DNA from: Candidatus Kuenenia stuttgartensis
GTDB taxonomy: Bacteria; Planctomycetota; Planctomycetia; Isosphaerales; Isosphaeraceae
Assembly (NCBI GenBank): GCA_945874095.1
Contig: CAMCFM010000040.1
Coordinates: 1 to 15,550 of the forward strand
DNA length: 15,550 nt
Reading direction: 5' to 3'
The notes under the pieces are model-generated. The model was not told the DNA's origin and ran no database searches. It saw nothing but the letters and a program-made list of their open reading frames with translations. This document shows positions 1 to 7,548 of the stretch, in pieces. The number at the start of each line of letters is the position of its first letter. Position 1 is the stretch's first letter. The position numbers and the translations under genes were made by a program.

Positions 1-629
1 CGCAGAGGCGTTTCGCGCAGAACCCGTTCTTGCCAGGCCGTGGGGGCGGTGTCTCCCCAAGCGGTTTTGATCCAACCGGGGGCGACGTTGTTGACTCTGA
101 CTTTGGGGGCAAGGCTCATGGCGAGACTTTTGGAGAAGGCCATGACGGCCCCTTTTGTGGCGCTGAAAAGCTCTCCGGAATCGCCATCCATTCCCGTCTC
201 AGCCTGATCCCAGCCCATGGTGACAATCGAGCCGTGGCCTTGGGTGGTCATCCGTTGGCCGACCGAGCGGCATGCTGTAATGGTAGACTGAACATCAACC
301 GACCAAAGCATTTGGAGCTTTTGGTCAAAATTGGCATGGCGTGCATCGCCGGTGAGGATGTCGGCTCCGGCGAGGTGGAGCCAGGTGTCCAGGCCATCCC
401 AGACTGACCACGCTTGTTCGACAAGATTCTGCACTTGAGCGGTTTGCGATAGATCGGCGATCAGGGCATGGCTTCTACGACCCAGGGACTGAATCTGCTC
501 GGCAAGGGCATGCGTTTCGGCTGACTTGCGAAACCCATGGACAATCACGTCCCAGCCGGAGTTGGCGAGTTTAAGCGCTGTGGCTTTGCCGATGCCTGAA
601 CTGGCACCAACGACAATGGCACGTTTCAT
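1..629 (-). CDS. Short-chain dehydrogenase/reductase-like protein, catalytic residues missing (partial, C-terminus outside window)
   Basis: About 209 residues are visible, reading from ATG at 629 off the left edge. The fold is a classical SDR Rossmann domain: the NAD(P)-binding glycine motif is VGASSGIG (residues 7-14), and the segment RVNNVAPGWIKT (178-189) matches the usual VNxxxPGxxxT after the active site. The catalytic tetrad is largely absent. The YxxxK site reads FSATK, so Tyr is Phe155 while Lys159 remains. The usual active-site Ser region reads IVTMGWD, with no Ser at the expected place. The tetrad Asn in 'VN' is Asp112, and the NNAG motif reads HLAG. It may be a conserved non-canonical SDR subfamily or a binding or regulatory protein; oxidoreductase activity is doubtful. 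The reading frame is intact and normal in composition, so this is not a decaying gene. It is transcribed away from the porin gene. The fold is secure; the function is not known. Confidence 0.88.
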   Translation of the reverse strand, partial: MKRAIVVGASSGIGKATALKLANSGWDVIVHGFRKSAETHALAEQIQSLGRRSHALIADLSQTAQVQNLVEQAWSVWDGLDTWLHLAGADILTGDARHANFDQKLQMLWSVDVQSTITACRSVGQRMTTQGHGSIVTMGWDQAETGMDGDSGELFSATKGAVMAFSKSLAMSLAPKVRVNNVAPGWIKTAWGDTAPTAWQERVLRETPL

Positions 630-671
630 GAGTGGTTTTTCACCTTTTTCTTAAGTCTATCAGTGTATTGG

Positions 672-699
672 ATTTTAGTGGTCTGTTTCGAGTTGCGAA
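672..699 (-). promoter_or_regulatory. Possible sigma70-type promoter for the SDR-like gene
   Basis: On the minus strand TTCGCA (699-694) and TAAAAT (677-672) are separated by 16 bases and lie about 43 bases before the ATG at 629. The -10 box matches 5 of 6 consensus bases and the -35 box only 4 of 6. This is a motif match only and could be chance. Confidence 0.22.
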
Positions 700-849
700 T
701 CGGGGCCGGGCGTTATAACCCCTACAAATTCTCAATCAGGTCGCAGGAGGTGTCGATACAACCATTGTGTCGATCAGTGTGAACGAAAGCAGACATTCGG
801 CTTTGACACAAAGAATGCATATGGTGGAACACACTGCAGGACATTGTCG

Positions 850-2736
850 ATGACTCGAATGCCGATGCCGAAATCACTTCAGAGCGACTGCCGTTCTATC
901 GGATTGTTGCAAATCAGAGGCTTGATTGCTTGCTTCGGCCTGAGTCTTGGAAGTCTTGCTACAGCCCAGATTTTACCACCGATGGGTCAGTCTGGCATAC
1001 CTGTTGCCCAGCCTGCGGTCTCATCACTGCCAGCTTTACCAACGGATCAGCCGATCGCCAAGCTGGCTTCGGCGGTGGTGAATGGGAAGCCGAGTTCCTC
1101 GGTGATCAAGCCGTCCACCCGAGAGGCTGAATTAGAGGCTCGGATCAGAGAGTTGGAACAGGCGGTTGCACAGCGAACGGCTCGTGAAGTTTCTCTGGAG
1201 CAGCGATTGAAGGCGATTGAGTCGATGATGACGACTCGGGCATCGGCGACGGTAAGCTCTGTGGGGGCTCAGGTTCCGGGCACAGCGGGAGCGGTTGACC
1301 CACCGCCGGGCGAAGAGGGTTTGGTGCCAGCAGGTGTTGCAGGAGGAACTCAGGCTCCGTCTCCGAACCCATCGCTTCCCGCTGGCAACCTGCCTGATGA
1401 TGCTGTACCTGGATATGATATTGTCGAGACACCTCAAGGCTTGCCAGCATCGAGTATACCCTCTTCAGCTTCCACGGTCGCCAAGAAGCCTGATATGCCG
1501 TTTACTCCCAAGTTGAAAAAAGGCTATGCCGGGGTTGGGTCGGGGTTTGTGATCTCTTCTGAAGATGACGAATATCAGTTGCAGTTACATAACTTATCGC
1601 AATTTGAGCTTCGTCAGTACAATAACCAGAATATGAGCCCGACGCATAGTACGTTTGGTATACCGCGTCAGTGGCTGATATTTAATGGTCGGTTGACCAA
1701 GCCTATTGAATATTTTGTTGCGACCAACTTTGGTTTTACAAATCTCAACCTGCTCGATGCATTTATTAATATTCACTATGACGATCGATTGCAGTTGAAA
1801 CTTGGTCGATTCAAAACACCATACACATACGAATTTTATGCCGAGCCTGTGAACGGGCTGATTAATCCGGAACGATCGATATTTTTTAATAACTATGGGC
1901 CGAACAGAGACGTGGGTGCGATGGTCTGGGGGCAGGTATTCAATAAAACAACAGATTATGCTGTGGGTGTATTTAATGGCGTCCGAAATGGTAATATCGA
2001 CAACAATAATGCCAAAGACATTATCGCCTATTTTAATTCGCGTCCCTTGGAAAAATCAGGGAGTGATCTCTTCAAGTATTGGAATGTGGGCGGTTCGACA
2101 ACCTATAACGTTTATAATGGAACTGCTCGCCCTGAAGTTTTCCGGACCAACGTGCCGTATCCTGGTGATCCGAATGTCTCGCCACAATGGCTGATTCTCA
2201 ATCCCAATACGCAATCGTTTGGTTCGCAGAAACTGTGGTCAGTGCATTCCGCCTGGTTCTATAAATCACTCTCGTTAATTGGCGAATGGAACAGCGGTTA
2301 CGAAACATATGCCAAGACTTCCAGCCTGATGAAAGGGACGCATGTGCCCAGCAATGGCTGGTATCTTCAAGCAGGTTATTTCTTGACTGGCGAGCAGGTG
2401 ACGAGCCGAGGTGTGGTGCAGCCTCTGCATCCGTTTAATCCCAAGGGCAAGGACGGGCTGGGTGCATTTGAACTTGGTTTTCGATGGGCTGAACATAGCC
2501 TGGACAAGTCGATTTTTGGATTTGCTTCCGACCAGAAATGGACAAATGATACCAGTGTGGTGGATCTGGGTCTGAACTGGTATTGGAACAGCAACGTTAA
2601 ATTCTATTTTGGCTGGCAGAGGGCGATGTTTGGTCAACCAATTCAGGCTGCTCCAGGTGCAACTCCGTCTGCCTCTCCATCTTACTGGATGAGTTCATCG
2701 GACATGCTCTGGCTCAGGGCCCAGTTGTATTATTGA
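850..2736 (+). CDS. OprP-type (Porin_O_P family) outer-membrane porin with N-terminal coiled coil
   Basis: A 628-residue outer-membrane channel protein. A signal peptide ends with a hydrophobic stretch and LATA before Gln40. It is followed by a Pro/Ala-rich stretch, a charged heptad-like coiled coil at about 91-128 (REAELEARIRELEQAV), a low-complexity Pro/Gly/Ser linker to about 220, and then a long beta-barrel region rich in Asn, Tyr, Phe and Trp. Barrel segments such as IPRQWLIFNGRL, LQLKLGRFKTPYTYE and NRDVGAMVWGQ resemble phosphate-selective porin O/P family strands. The chain ends in LRAQLYY, an aromatic terminus suited to BAM-dependent assembly. Family members transport anions such as phosphate or polyphosphate, but the substrate here cannot be read from sequence. 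ATG at 850 is chosen because AGGA lies 8 bases upstream; a TTG at 844 is in frame but too close to that site. A hairpin follows the stop codon. It appears to be a single-gene unit. Confidence 0.88.
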   Translation: MTRMPMPKSLQSDCRSIGLLQIRGLIACFGLSLGSLATAQILPPMGQSGIPVAQPAVSSLPALPTDQPIAKLASAVVNGKPSSSVIKPSTREAELEARIRELEQAVAQRTAREVSLEQRLKAIESMMTTRASATVSSVGAQVPGTAGAVDPPPGEEGLVPAGVAGGTQAPSPNPSLPAGNLPDDAVPGYDIVETPQGLPASSIPSSASTVAKKPDMPFTPKLKKGYAGVGSGFVISSEDDEYQLQLHNLSQFELRQYNNQNMSPTHSTFGIPRQWLIFNGRLTKPIEYFVATNFGFTNLNLLDAFINIHYDDRLQLKLGRFKTPYTYEFYAEPVNGLINPERSIFFNNYGPNRDVGAMVWGQVFNKTTDYAVGVFNGVRNGNIDNNNAKDIIAYFNSRPLEKSGSDLFKYWNVGGSTTYNVYNGTARPEVFRTNVPYPGDPNVSPQWLILNPNTQSFGSQKLWSVHSAWFYKSLSLIGEWNSGYETYAKTSSLMKGTHVPSNGWYLQAGYFLTGEQVTSRGVVQPLHPFNPKGKDGLGAFELGFRWAEHSLDKSIFGFASDQKWTNDTSVVDLGLNWYWNSNVKFYFGWQRAMFGQPIQAAPGATPSASPSYWMSSSDMLWLRAQLYY

Positions 2737-2770
2737 TCTGAATCAGAATTTCATGCGCCTAAAATTTGTT

Positions 2771-2797
2771 GCCCTGATCGCTCTATGCGATCAGGGC
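2771..2797 (+). terminator. Hairpin terminator after the porin gene
   Basis: A perfect 10-base inverted repeat, GCCCTGATCG and CGATCAGGGC, encloses a 7-base loop (CTCTATG). It starts 34 bases after the porin stop. The following bases GATTTCGTTT are T-rich but not a pure T-run, so intrinsic termination is likely but may be partial. Confidence 0.72.
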
Positions 2798-2858
2798 GAT
2801 TTCGTTTATGTTAAGCCCACCTAAAGGATTGCGATGGCTGGGAAAAGGGGCTGGAAGA

Positions 2859-4271
2859 ATGATTCAGAATGTCGAAGAATCAAAGAATTTGGGTCTAACC
2901 AGTTCAGGATCAGTCACCAGCCTTCATACGATGATGATGCCGGTGCTTGTCAGTCTGCTCTGCCTGGTATTTTTTGTGATGAATCGGCGGCACATCGGAT
3001 CTGGAGATTGCGTGCCGGCCACATTTCTACCGATCGCAATGGCGAGGGGTGATGGCCCGTGGCTGGACAGGTTTCGAACGTTTCTGGAATCTCCAAATGG
3101 ACAACTGCCAGGCTATTGCGAGTTGAGTCGCGGGCATGTGGTTTCACGATATCCGATTGGGCCCGGCTTGATTCTGGCCCCTCTGGTGATTCCACAAGTC
3201 TTAATTTGGGATCAAATCCAGCCGGGCTGGGATCAGAATTTCGATACTTTCCAGCCGATGGCACGGCGGATGGCCAAATGTGCGTCAGCCATTCTGGCTG
3301 CGATCACCATGGGAATGATTTGGGCTTGGCTGAAGCCTCTGTTTGGAGGAGCGGCTGCGACACTGGCCACAATATCCGTTGCATTTGGGAGCGATGTCTG
3401 GTCAGTCGGATCTCAGGCAGCTTGGCAGCATGGCCCGGCCATATTTTGTCTGATGATTGCGATTTTAATTTTGCAGTCACAACGGATTTCAGTGCTAAGG
3501 GCTGCGATTGCAGGATTTTTTACAGCGATGATTGTGGTCTGCAGGCCGGTCGATTTACCGATCACCATAGCGGTGTGGTTATATGTGCTCCAGCAAAACA
3601 AGCCGATTCGCCGATGGTTTACGATCACAGCCGGACTGGTGGCTCTGGCGTGGACCAGCTGGAACTTGTATTTCTTTGATCACATGACGGGCGGATACAG
3701 TGAAATCGAGAAAATGCACGGATGGGCACATGGAGTCCAGGGGAGCTGGTCAACTCCATTGCTAACAGGGATTTCAGGATCTTTACTCAGCCCAAGTCAC
3801 GGGCTCCTGATCTATTGCCCGTGGGTGATTTTTGGTGGAATTGGGCTTTGGAAAATATGGAATCAGATGGAGAGGAGTGAGTTGCAATTACCACGAGTTC
3901 TCACGCTCAGTCTTTTACCTACTTTGATCATGCTGTCAAAATATAGCTGCTGGTGGGGCGGGCACTGCTTTGGGCCACGATTCTGGATCGACATCACACC
4001 GGTTCTGGCGATGCTTCTGGCGGCAAGTTGGGCATCGCTGGGAGTTATGAATTGTACTCGCAAATATATAGTGCAAATTCTAATCGTCGCCACAGTGGTC
4101 TGGTCGGCGGGAATTCAGGCAGTGGCTGTGTGGACATATCCCACGAGTTGGCATTCATCACCGACGAATGCGGATAAGGATCATCAGAGGCTTTGGGACT
4201 GGCGTGATAACGAATTGACGCGAGGGATCAAAGAGGGAGCACATCCACCCCAGTGGTCGGGGTGGTTTTGA
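2859..4271 (+). CDS. Multi-pass membrane glycosyltransferase, GT-C/GT39-like
   Basis: A 470-residue integral membrane protein with about 11-12 hydrophobic segments spread over its length. The first periplasmic loop carries SGDCVPATFLP (about 48-58) followed by GDGPWLDRF. This acidic loop after the first membrane helix is the usual catalytic-loop layout of polyprenyl-phosphate-sugar transferases of the GT-C fold. SRYPIGPGL and, late in the protein, GGHCFGPRFWIDITPVL also fit this group. It probably moves a sugar from a lipid-phosphate donor to an acceptor on the outer face of the inner membrane; donor and acceptor are unknown. The start is uncertain. ATG 2859 has AAGGGG 8 bases upstream and clears the terminator hairpin, whereas ATG 2808 (17 codons earlier) begins only 10 bases after the hairpin and lacks a separate ribosome site. 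The gene is convergent with the next gene, 18 bases away. Confidence 0.72.
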   Translation: MIQNVEESKNLGLTSSGSVTSLHTMMMPVLVSLLCLVFFVMNRRHIGSGDCVPATFLPIAMARGDGPWLDRFRTFLESPNGQLPGYCELSRGHVVSRYPIGPGLILAPLVIPQVLIWDQIQPGWDQNFDTFQPMARRMAKCASAILAAITMGMIWAWLKPLFGGAAATLATISVAFGSDVWSVGSQAAWQHGPAIFCLMIAILILQSQRISVLRAAIAGFFTAMIVVCRPVDLPITIAVWLYVLQQNKPIRRWFTITAGLVALAWTSWNLYFFDHMTGGYSEIEKMHGWAHGVQGSWSTPLLTGISGSLLSPSHGLLIYCPWVIFGGIGLWKIWNQMERSELQLPRVLTLSLLPTLIMLSKYSCWWGGHCFGPRFWIDITPVLAMLLAASWASLGVMNCTRKYIVQILIVATVVWSAGIQAVAVWTYPTSWHSSPTNADKDHQRLWDWRDNELTRGIKEGAHPPQWSGWF

Positions 4272-4289
4272 GGCTCTGGATATTGATGA

Positions 4290-4811
4290 TTATTCGTCAT
4301 CCATCGGCGATGGCATAGACGATTCCGTACGAACCTTGCGACGACGTTTACGTTTCGGCTTACTTCGTGGTTCAGGTTCTGACTCTTCGAAGTCAAGAAT
4401 ATCCTGGTCGATTTCGAAATCTTCCATGCGGATGGATTCTGCTTCAGGCTGAATCTCCGTAGCCTTGCGTTTGCCATTTCGGCCTGAAGATTTTGGCTGC
4501 TGACTTTTTCGCAGGTTTTCTTCAAAGGCTTCGGAAGATTGTTCGAGCTGACTGACCATCAAATACAGGAAGTGGAGCTTCGTGCCCTGATTCTCCAGGA
4601 ATTCCTGGAACAAAAAGCCGCCCTCTGTGAAATCCTCGGCTCTGTCGAGAATCTCTTCGGATAAATCCTTCATTAAGACCTCACGGCCTTTTTGGAGGAC
4701 TTCAACGGCTTTTTGAAATTGATTCACGGGTTGGTCTGGTTTTGGTGGCATGCGTCTGATGGGCCAGATTTCTGAAAAAAGATCCGTAGCCATTCTCACA
4801 CGATCTGACAT
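4290..4811 (-). CDS. Uncharacterised protein with acidic-then-basic C-terminal tail
   Basis: 173 residues; no known family is recognised. There is no signal peptide or membrane segment, so it is probably cytoplasmic. Residues about 28-105 are predicted helical and amphipathic (FQKAVEVLQKGREVL, FLFQEFLENQGTKLHFLYLMV). A Ser/Lys/Arg stretch follows, then an acidic block (EDFEIDQDILDFEESEPEPE) and a strongly basic block (KPKRKRRRKVR) near the end. Such a tail could bind RNA, DNA or ribosomes, but this is only inference. Start options are ATG 4811, 4793 and 4751; none has a convincing Shine-Dalgarno, so the longest is given. The frame is open throughout and its composition matches neighbouring genes. 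It lies 115 bases downstream of the NHL gene on the same strand and could be co-transcribed with it. Confidence 0.75.
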   Translation of the reverse strand: MSDRVRMATDLFSEIWPIRRMPPKPDQPVNQFQKAVEVLQKGREVLMKDLSEEILDRAEDFTEGGFLFQEFLENQGTKLHFLYLMVSQLEQSSEAFEENLRKSQQPKSSGRNGKRKATEIQPEAESIRMEDFEIDQDILDFEESEPEPRSKPKRKRRRKVRTESSMPSPMDDE

Positions 4812-4926
4812 GAAGCCGATTGGTTCGTTAAGAACCCATTACTTCGAACTGAAACTTTATCCTACACTAACTACGAATCAGTTTGCCATGTTTTTTGGAA
4901 TTCACCGATTCTGTTTGATCCTTGCA

Positions 4927-6057
4927 TCACTGGCCGGGACCGGCGACTTTACGAATTCGATGGTTGTTCGTATCTCCAATCCAGATATGGTTTTGAGAGT
5001 CTATGGTCACGCCATGGGGGCGATCCAGAAGAGCCTCGGTTGCAGGCCCAGAATCACCGCCGGGACCACGTTGGCCGTTGCCTGCAACGGTCGTGATCAG
5101 GCCCGATTTCAGGTCAACCCGACGAATTTTATGGTTCTCTGTATCCACCACCAGAACGGCTGACCCATCTGGTGTCACACACAGCTCTTTGGGGCCGTTG
5201 AAGGTCGCTTTTTTCGCAGGGCCGCCATCGCCTGAATCCCCTTTGACTCCGGTGCCTGCAATGGTCCGAATGAGGCCAGATTTTGAGTCGACCACCCTCA
5301 GGCTATGCCCTTCACGCTCCAGAATAAAGACATCTCCGTTCGGGCTTACGGCAACAGCCCGAGCCCCAAAAATACTGGCTTTTGAGGCAAGGCCACCATC
5401 ACCCTCGTGTTTCGCTTTCCCTGTGCCGGCAAAGGTTTCGATGATGCCTGATTTCAATTCCACCATGCGGATCCGATGGCCTCGAACGTCGGCGATATAG
5501 AGTCTGGAATCGGGGCCGTTTGGGCCTGAGCCCAGGGCTACTCCGTTCGGCTCCATCAGACCAGCTTTCGAGGCAGGTCCTCCATCGCCGCTGTATCGTG
5601 GTTCGCCAGTGCCGGCGACGGTCTCGATCAAGCCTGTTTTCAGATTGGCTCGATGCACCCGAAAGTTCATCCTGTCGACAATATAGAGGTTTTCATCCTT
5701 GTCAATCTTCACTCCGTAAGGCTCGTTCAGGGCAGCTTTAAGAGCCGGTCCTCCATCACCTGAAAAGCCTTTCAGACCAGAGCCGGCTACGGTCTCAATC
5801 AAGCCTGATTTCGGGTCGAATCGGCGAATCCGATGATTGAACGTGTCTGAGAAGAGAATGCGTCCCTGAGAATCGAATGTCACGTCAAAGGGTTGGTCGA
5901 GAAGGGCTTTGGAGGCCAGTCCACCGTCTCCTGAAAAGCCTTGCTCACCGGTCCCGATTGGCGAACTGATCCGTCCAGAATCGGGCTGATCGGCATATGA
6001 AATGGATATTGAGGTGAAGATGAGCAAGCAGGCGGAGAAGATTTGGCGACATGTCAT
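4927..6057 (-). CDS. Exported six-blade NHL-repeat beta-propeller protein
   Basis: 376 residues. A signal peptide (MTCRQIFSACLLIFTSIS then ISYA) should be cleaved before DQPDSG, so the protein is periplasmic or otherwise outside the inner membrane. The mature part is six consecutive repeats of about 57 residues. Each runs from a AGTGxxGFSGDGGPAxKA turn through xxPxGVxxD and a D-x-x-N-H-R-I-R strand to SGLIETVAG. Six such units would close a beta-propeller, the NHL fold. Blade 3 has a 5-residue insertion (GSGPNGPDSRLY), and blade 4 is the most divergent. NHL propellers generally bind proteins, polysaccharides or nucleic acids; no catalytic residue is apparent. The reading frame extends 50 codons upstream to 6207, but ATG 6057 is chosen because the signal peptide begins there and the upstream part looks non-coding. 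Confidence 0.85.
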   Translation of the reverse strand: MTCRQIFSACLLIFTSISISYADQPDSGRISSPIGTGEQGFSGDGGLASKALLDQPFDVTFDSQGRILFSDTFNHRIRRFDPKSGLIETVAGSGLKGFSGDGGPALKAALNEPYGVKIDKDENLYIVDRMNFRVHRANLKTGLIETVAGTGEPRYSGDGGPASKAGLMEPNGVALGSGPNGPDSRLYIADVRGHRIRMVELKSGIIETFAGTGKAKHEGDGGLASKASIFGARAVAVSPNGDVFILEREGHSLRVVDSKSGLIRTIAGTGVKGDSGDGGPAKKATFNGPKELCVTPDGSAVLVVDTENHKIRRVDLKSGLITTVAGNGQRGPGGDSGPATEALLDRPHGVTIDSQNHIWIGDTNNHRIRKVAGPGQ

Positions 6058-6230
6058 GGCGGGACGAATTCCTTCGAGGTTTCTGGATGCGTTGACGTGG
6101 ACTTGTTTTAATAGGTACGAAGATCGTGGTGCTGCGTCAATTGGCGAGTGGGGAATTTCCTTGGATTCAAAAGGTTGCAAGGCATGACAGTCGCGAGGGT
6201 AATTCATGAAGTGGGTTCAGAAATCTTTGG

Positions 6231-6470
6231 TTAATCGTCTATTCGTATAAAGAACTCCGGTTTATAATGATCTGGAATATCGGTGGGAATCAATAAATCG
6301 TCCGGACTTCGATCGCCAACCCCGAGACGGTGATCGATAAGGCCTTCGGACGAAATTGATTCCCCCGTTTTTTTTGTTTCACCAATTGACTCCGTGTGCA
6401 ATCCGATCATGATGAGTATATCTGGATCGGGTGAATGTACACCCAAAAAACGACCGGCCTTCTCAGTCAT
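6231..6470 (-). CDS. Possible small acidic protein (79 aa), unrecognised
   Basis: This open frame sits inside the 440-base gap between the divergent NHL and HEAT genes (6058-6497), where nothing else is evident. It is hydrophilic and acidic, with no signal peptide or membrane helix. It ends in DDLLIPTDIPDHYKPEFF followed by IRIDD, which reads like genuine protein, and its codons are similar to those of neighbouring genes. Against it: no family is recognised, only CAGG lies directly against the ATG at 6470, and an 80-codon frame can occur by chance. The opposite strand over the same bases has no comparable frame except the rejected upstream extension of the HEAT gene. The remaining 6058-6230 shows no clear promoter or structure. 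Confidence 0.38.
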   Translation of the reverse strand: MTEKAGRFLGVHSPDPDILIMIGLHTESIGETKKTGESISSEGLIDHRLGVGDRSPDDLLIPTDIPDHYKPEFFIRIDD

Positions 6471-6497
6471 CCTGAATGCGTTGAGGGAGAATGGTTT

Positions 6498-7496
6498 ATG
6501 AGTTTACGAAGCCGTCTGGTGGGTCTCTTGTGTGTCGTCGTTTCTTTGGCAACTGCACACGCTCAGGAGGCAGAGAAGTCGAACTCGCCGAAGAAGATCA
6601 CGGTTGGGAAAAGTGATTCGGAGGGGAAAAGCGCGAAACCGCTCTCTAAATCCGAGAAGCAGAAGATTCGCGAAGGTTGGGTCAGGCGTTACCAGAATGC
6701 TGTTAAAAAACTCAAAACAGGCAGTGCTGAGGAAGTCGACAAAATCGAATCCATGATTCTCAATACTCCTGAGCCTGAAGCACTTGGGCCCATGCTTGAG
6801 GTTTTGGGTCAGGAAACGGCGCCGATTCGATTGTTGCTGGACCGGGCGTTGGCCAATCAGGATAACGATTTGGCCTGGGTCGCACTCGCAGAACGGCTGA
6901 TGGTCGAGCCTGATCCGGATGTGCGGAGAGGCTTGGTCAAGCTGATTGGAAGTCGTCAGGATAAAACCGGTTACGAACGATTTCTGATCCACGTTAAACT
7001 GGCTGTTACGTCCAAGAATCCGGTCCGGGCTGGGCTCGGTGCCATGGCAGCTGCCGACTTGAAATGGCGTGATCGCATCCCTGAACTGATTGATCAACTG
7101 GCCCCAGTTCGGTTCACAAAACGAGTGGAATGGGTCCCAGAGCGTGTCTCGGCAGGCGGTGGTAGCGGTGGAGGCAGCCTTTCCATGGGCAGTGTGGATG
7201 GCTATGTCTCAGTTCCAGTTCCTGTTGTAGGGCCTGGGGTTGTGGCATATGGGCAGAATATTTATCCGATTGGGAACAGTCTGTCGATGGGTGGTGGAGG
7301 TGGTCAATCGAGTACCACCCAACTGACACCCGTGATGCGGGCAGGCCGAGAGGCGTTTCCGAATCCGGCGGTGCTTGCAGCTTTGGTGGATCTCAGCGGA
7401 GTGGATTTCGGGTATGATGTCATCTCTTGGAAACGGTGGCTGGCAGAATCGTTTCGGGTGGATACTGTTCCACCAAAGCGAGTTCCGAATCCTTGA
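6498..7496 (+). CDS. Exported HEAT-like helical protein with glycine-rich insertion
   Basis: 332 residues. A signal peptide with a strong hydrophobic core (LVGLLCVVVSLATAHA) is cleaved before Gln23. A Lys/Ser-rich segment to about 55 is followed by paired amphipathic helices (about 60-205) resembling HEAT-type repeats, for example DLAWVALAERLMVEPDPDVR and NPVRAGLGAMAAADLKWRDR. Residues about 219-275 form a Gly/Ser/Val-rich insertion containing SLSMG twice. A final helical part (NPAVLAALVDLSGVDFGYD, then WKRWLAESF) resembles the closing region of secreted HEAT-like proteins in planctomycetes. It is probably a binding or scaffold protein; no enzyme motif is seen. ATG 6498 has AGGGAG 8 bases upstream and starts the signal peptide exactly. 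An in-frame ATG at 6435 would bury the signal peptide and is rejected. The next gene starts 52 bases downstream. Confidence 0.78.
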   Translation: MSLRSRLVGLLCVVVSLATAHAQEAEKSNSPKKITVGKSDSEGKSAKPLSKSEKQKIREGWVRRYQNAVKKLKTGSAEEVDKIESMILNTPEPEALGPMLEVLGQETAPIRLLLDRALANQDNDLAWVALAERLMVEPDPDVRRGLVKLIGSRQDKTGYERFLIHVKLAVTSKNPVRAGLGAMAAADLKWRDRIPELIDQLAPVRFTKRVEWVPERVSAGGGSGGGSLSMGSVDGYVSVPVPVVGPGVVAYGQNIYPIGNSLSMGGGGGQSSTTQLTPVMRAGREAFPNPAVLAALVDLSGVDFGYDVISWKRWLAESFRVDTVPPKRVPNP

Positions 7497-7548
7497 TCAA
7501 GAATTTAGGGCATCGTATGGCTGACCTTCTGGCAGGATCGAATTGAAA

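Noticed and set aside
30..407. Plus-strand open frame of 125 codons
   Set aside because: It is antisense to the SDR-like gene, whose glycine motif and PGWIKT region prove the minus strand.
803..825. TTGACA followed by TATGGT before the porin gene, as a promoter
   Set aside because: The spacer is only 11 bases, and no -10-like box is present at 16-18 bases.
3059..3679. Plus-strand open frame of 206 codons
   Set aside because: It overlaps the membrane glycosyltransferase in another frame and has no membrane pattern or recognisable domain.
5003..5500. Plus-strand open frame of 165 codons
   Set aside because: It is antisense to the NHL repeats; its length and internal periodicity come from the repeats on the other strand.
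4927..6057. Tandem 171-base repeats as a possible satellite or CRISPR-like array
   Set aside because: The periodicity is protein-level (57-residue NHL units with third-base variation), without identical repeats or unique spacers.
6386..6423. TTGACT with a downstream TATATC as a promoter for the HEAT-like gene
   Set aside because: The spacing is about 25 bases and no box fits at 16-18.
6504..7097. Minus-strand open frame of 197 codons
   Set aside because: It is antisense to the HEAT-like gene, which has a signal peptide and a good ribosome site.
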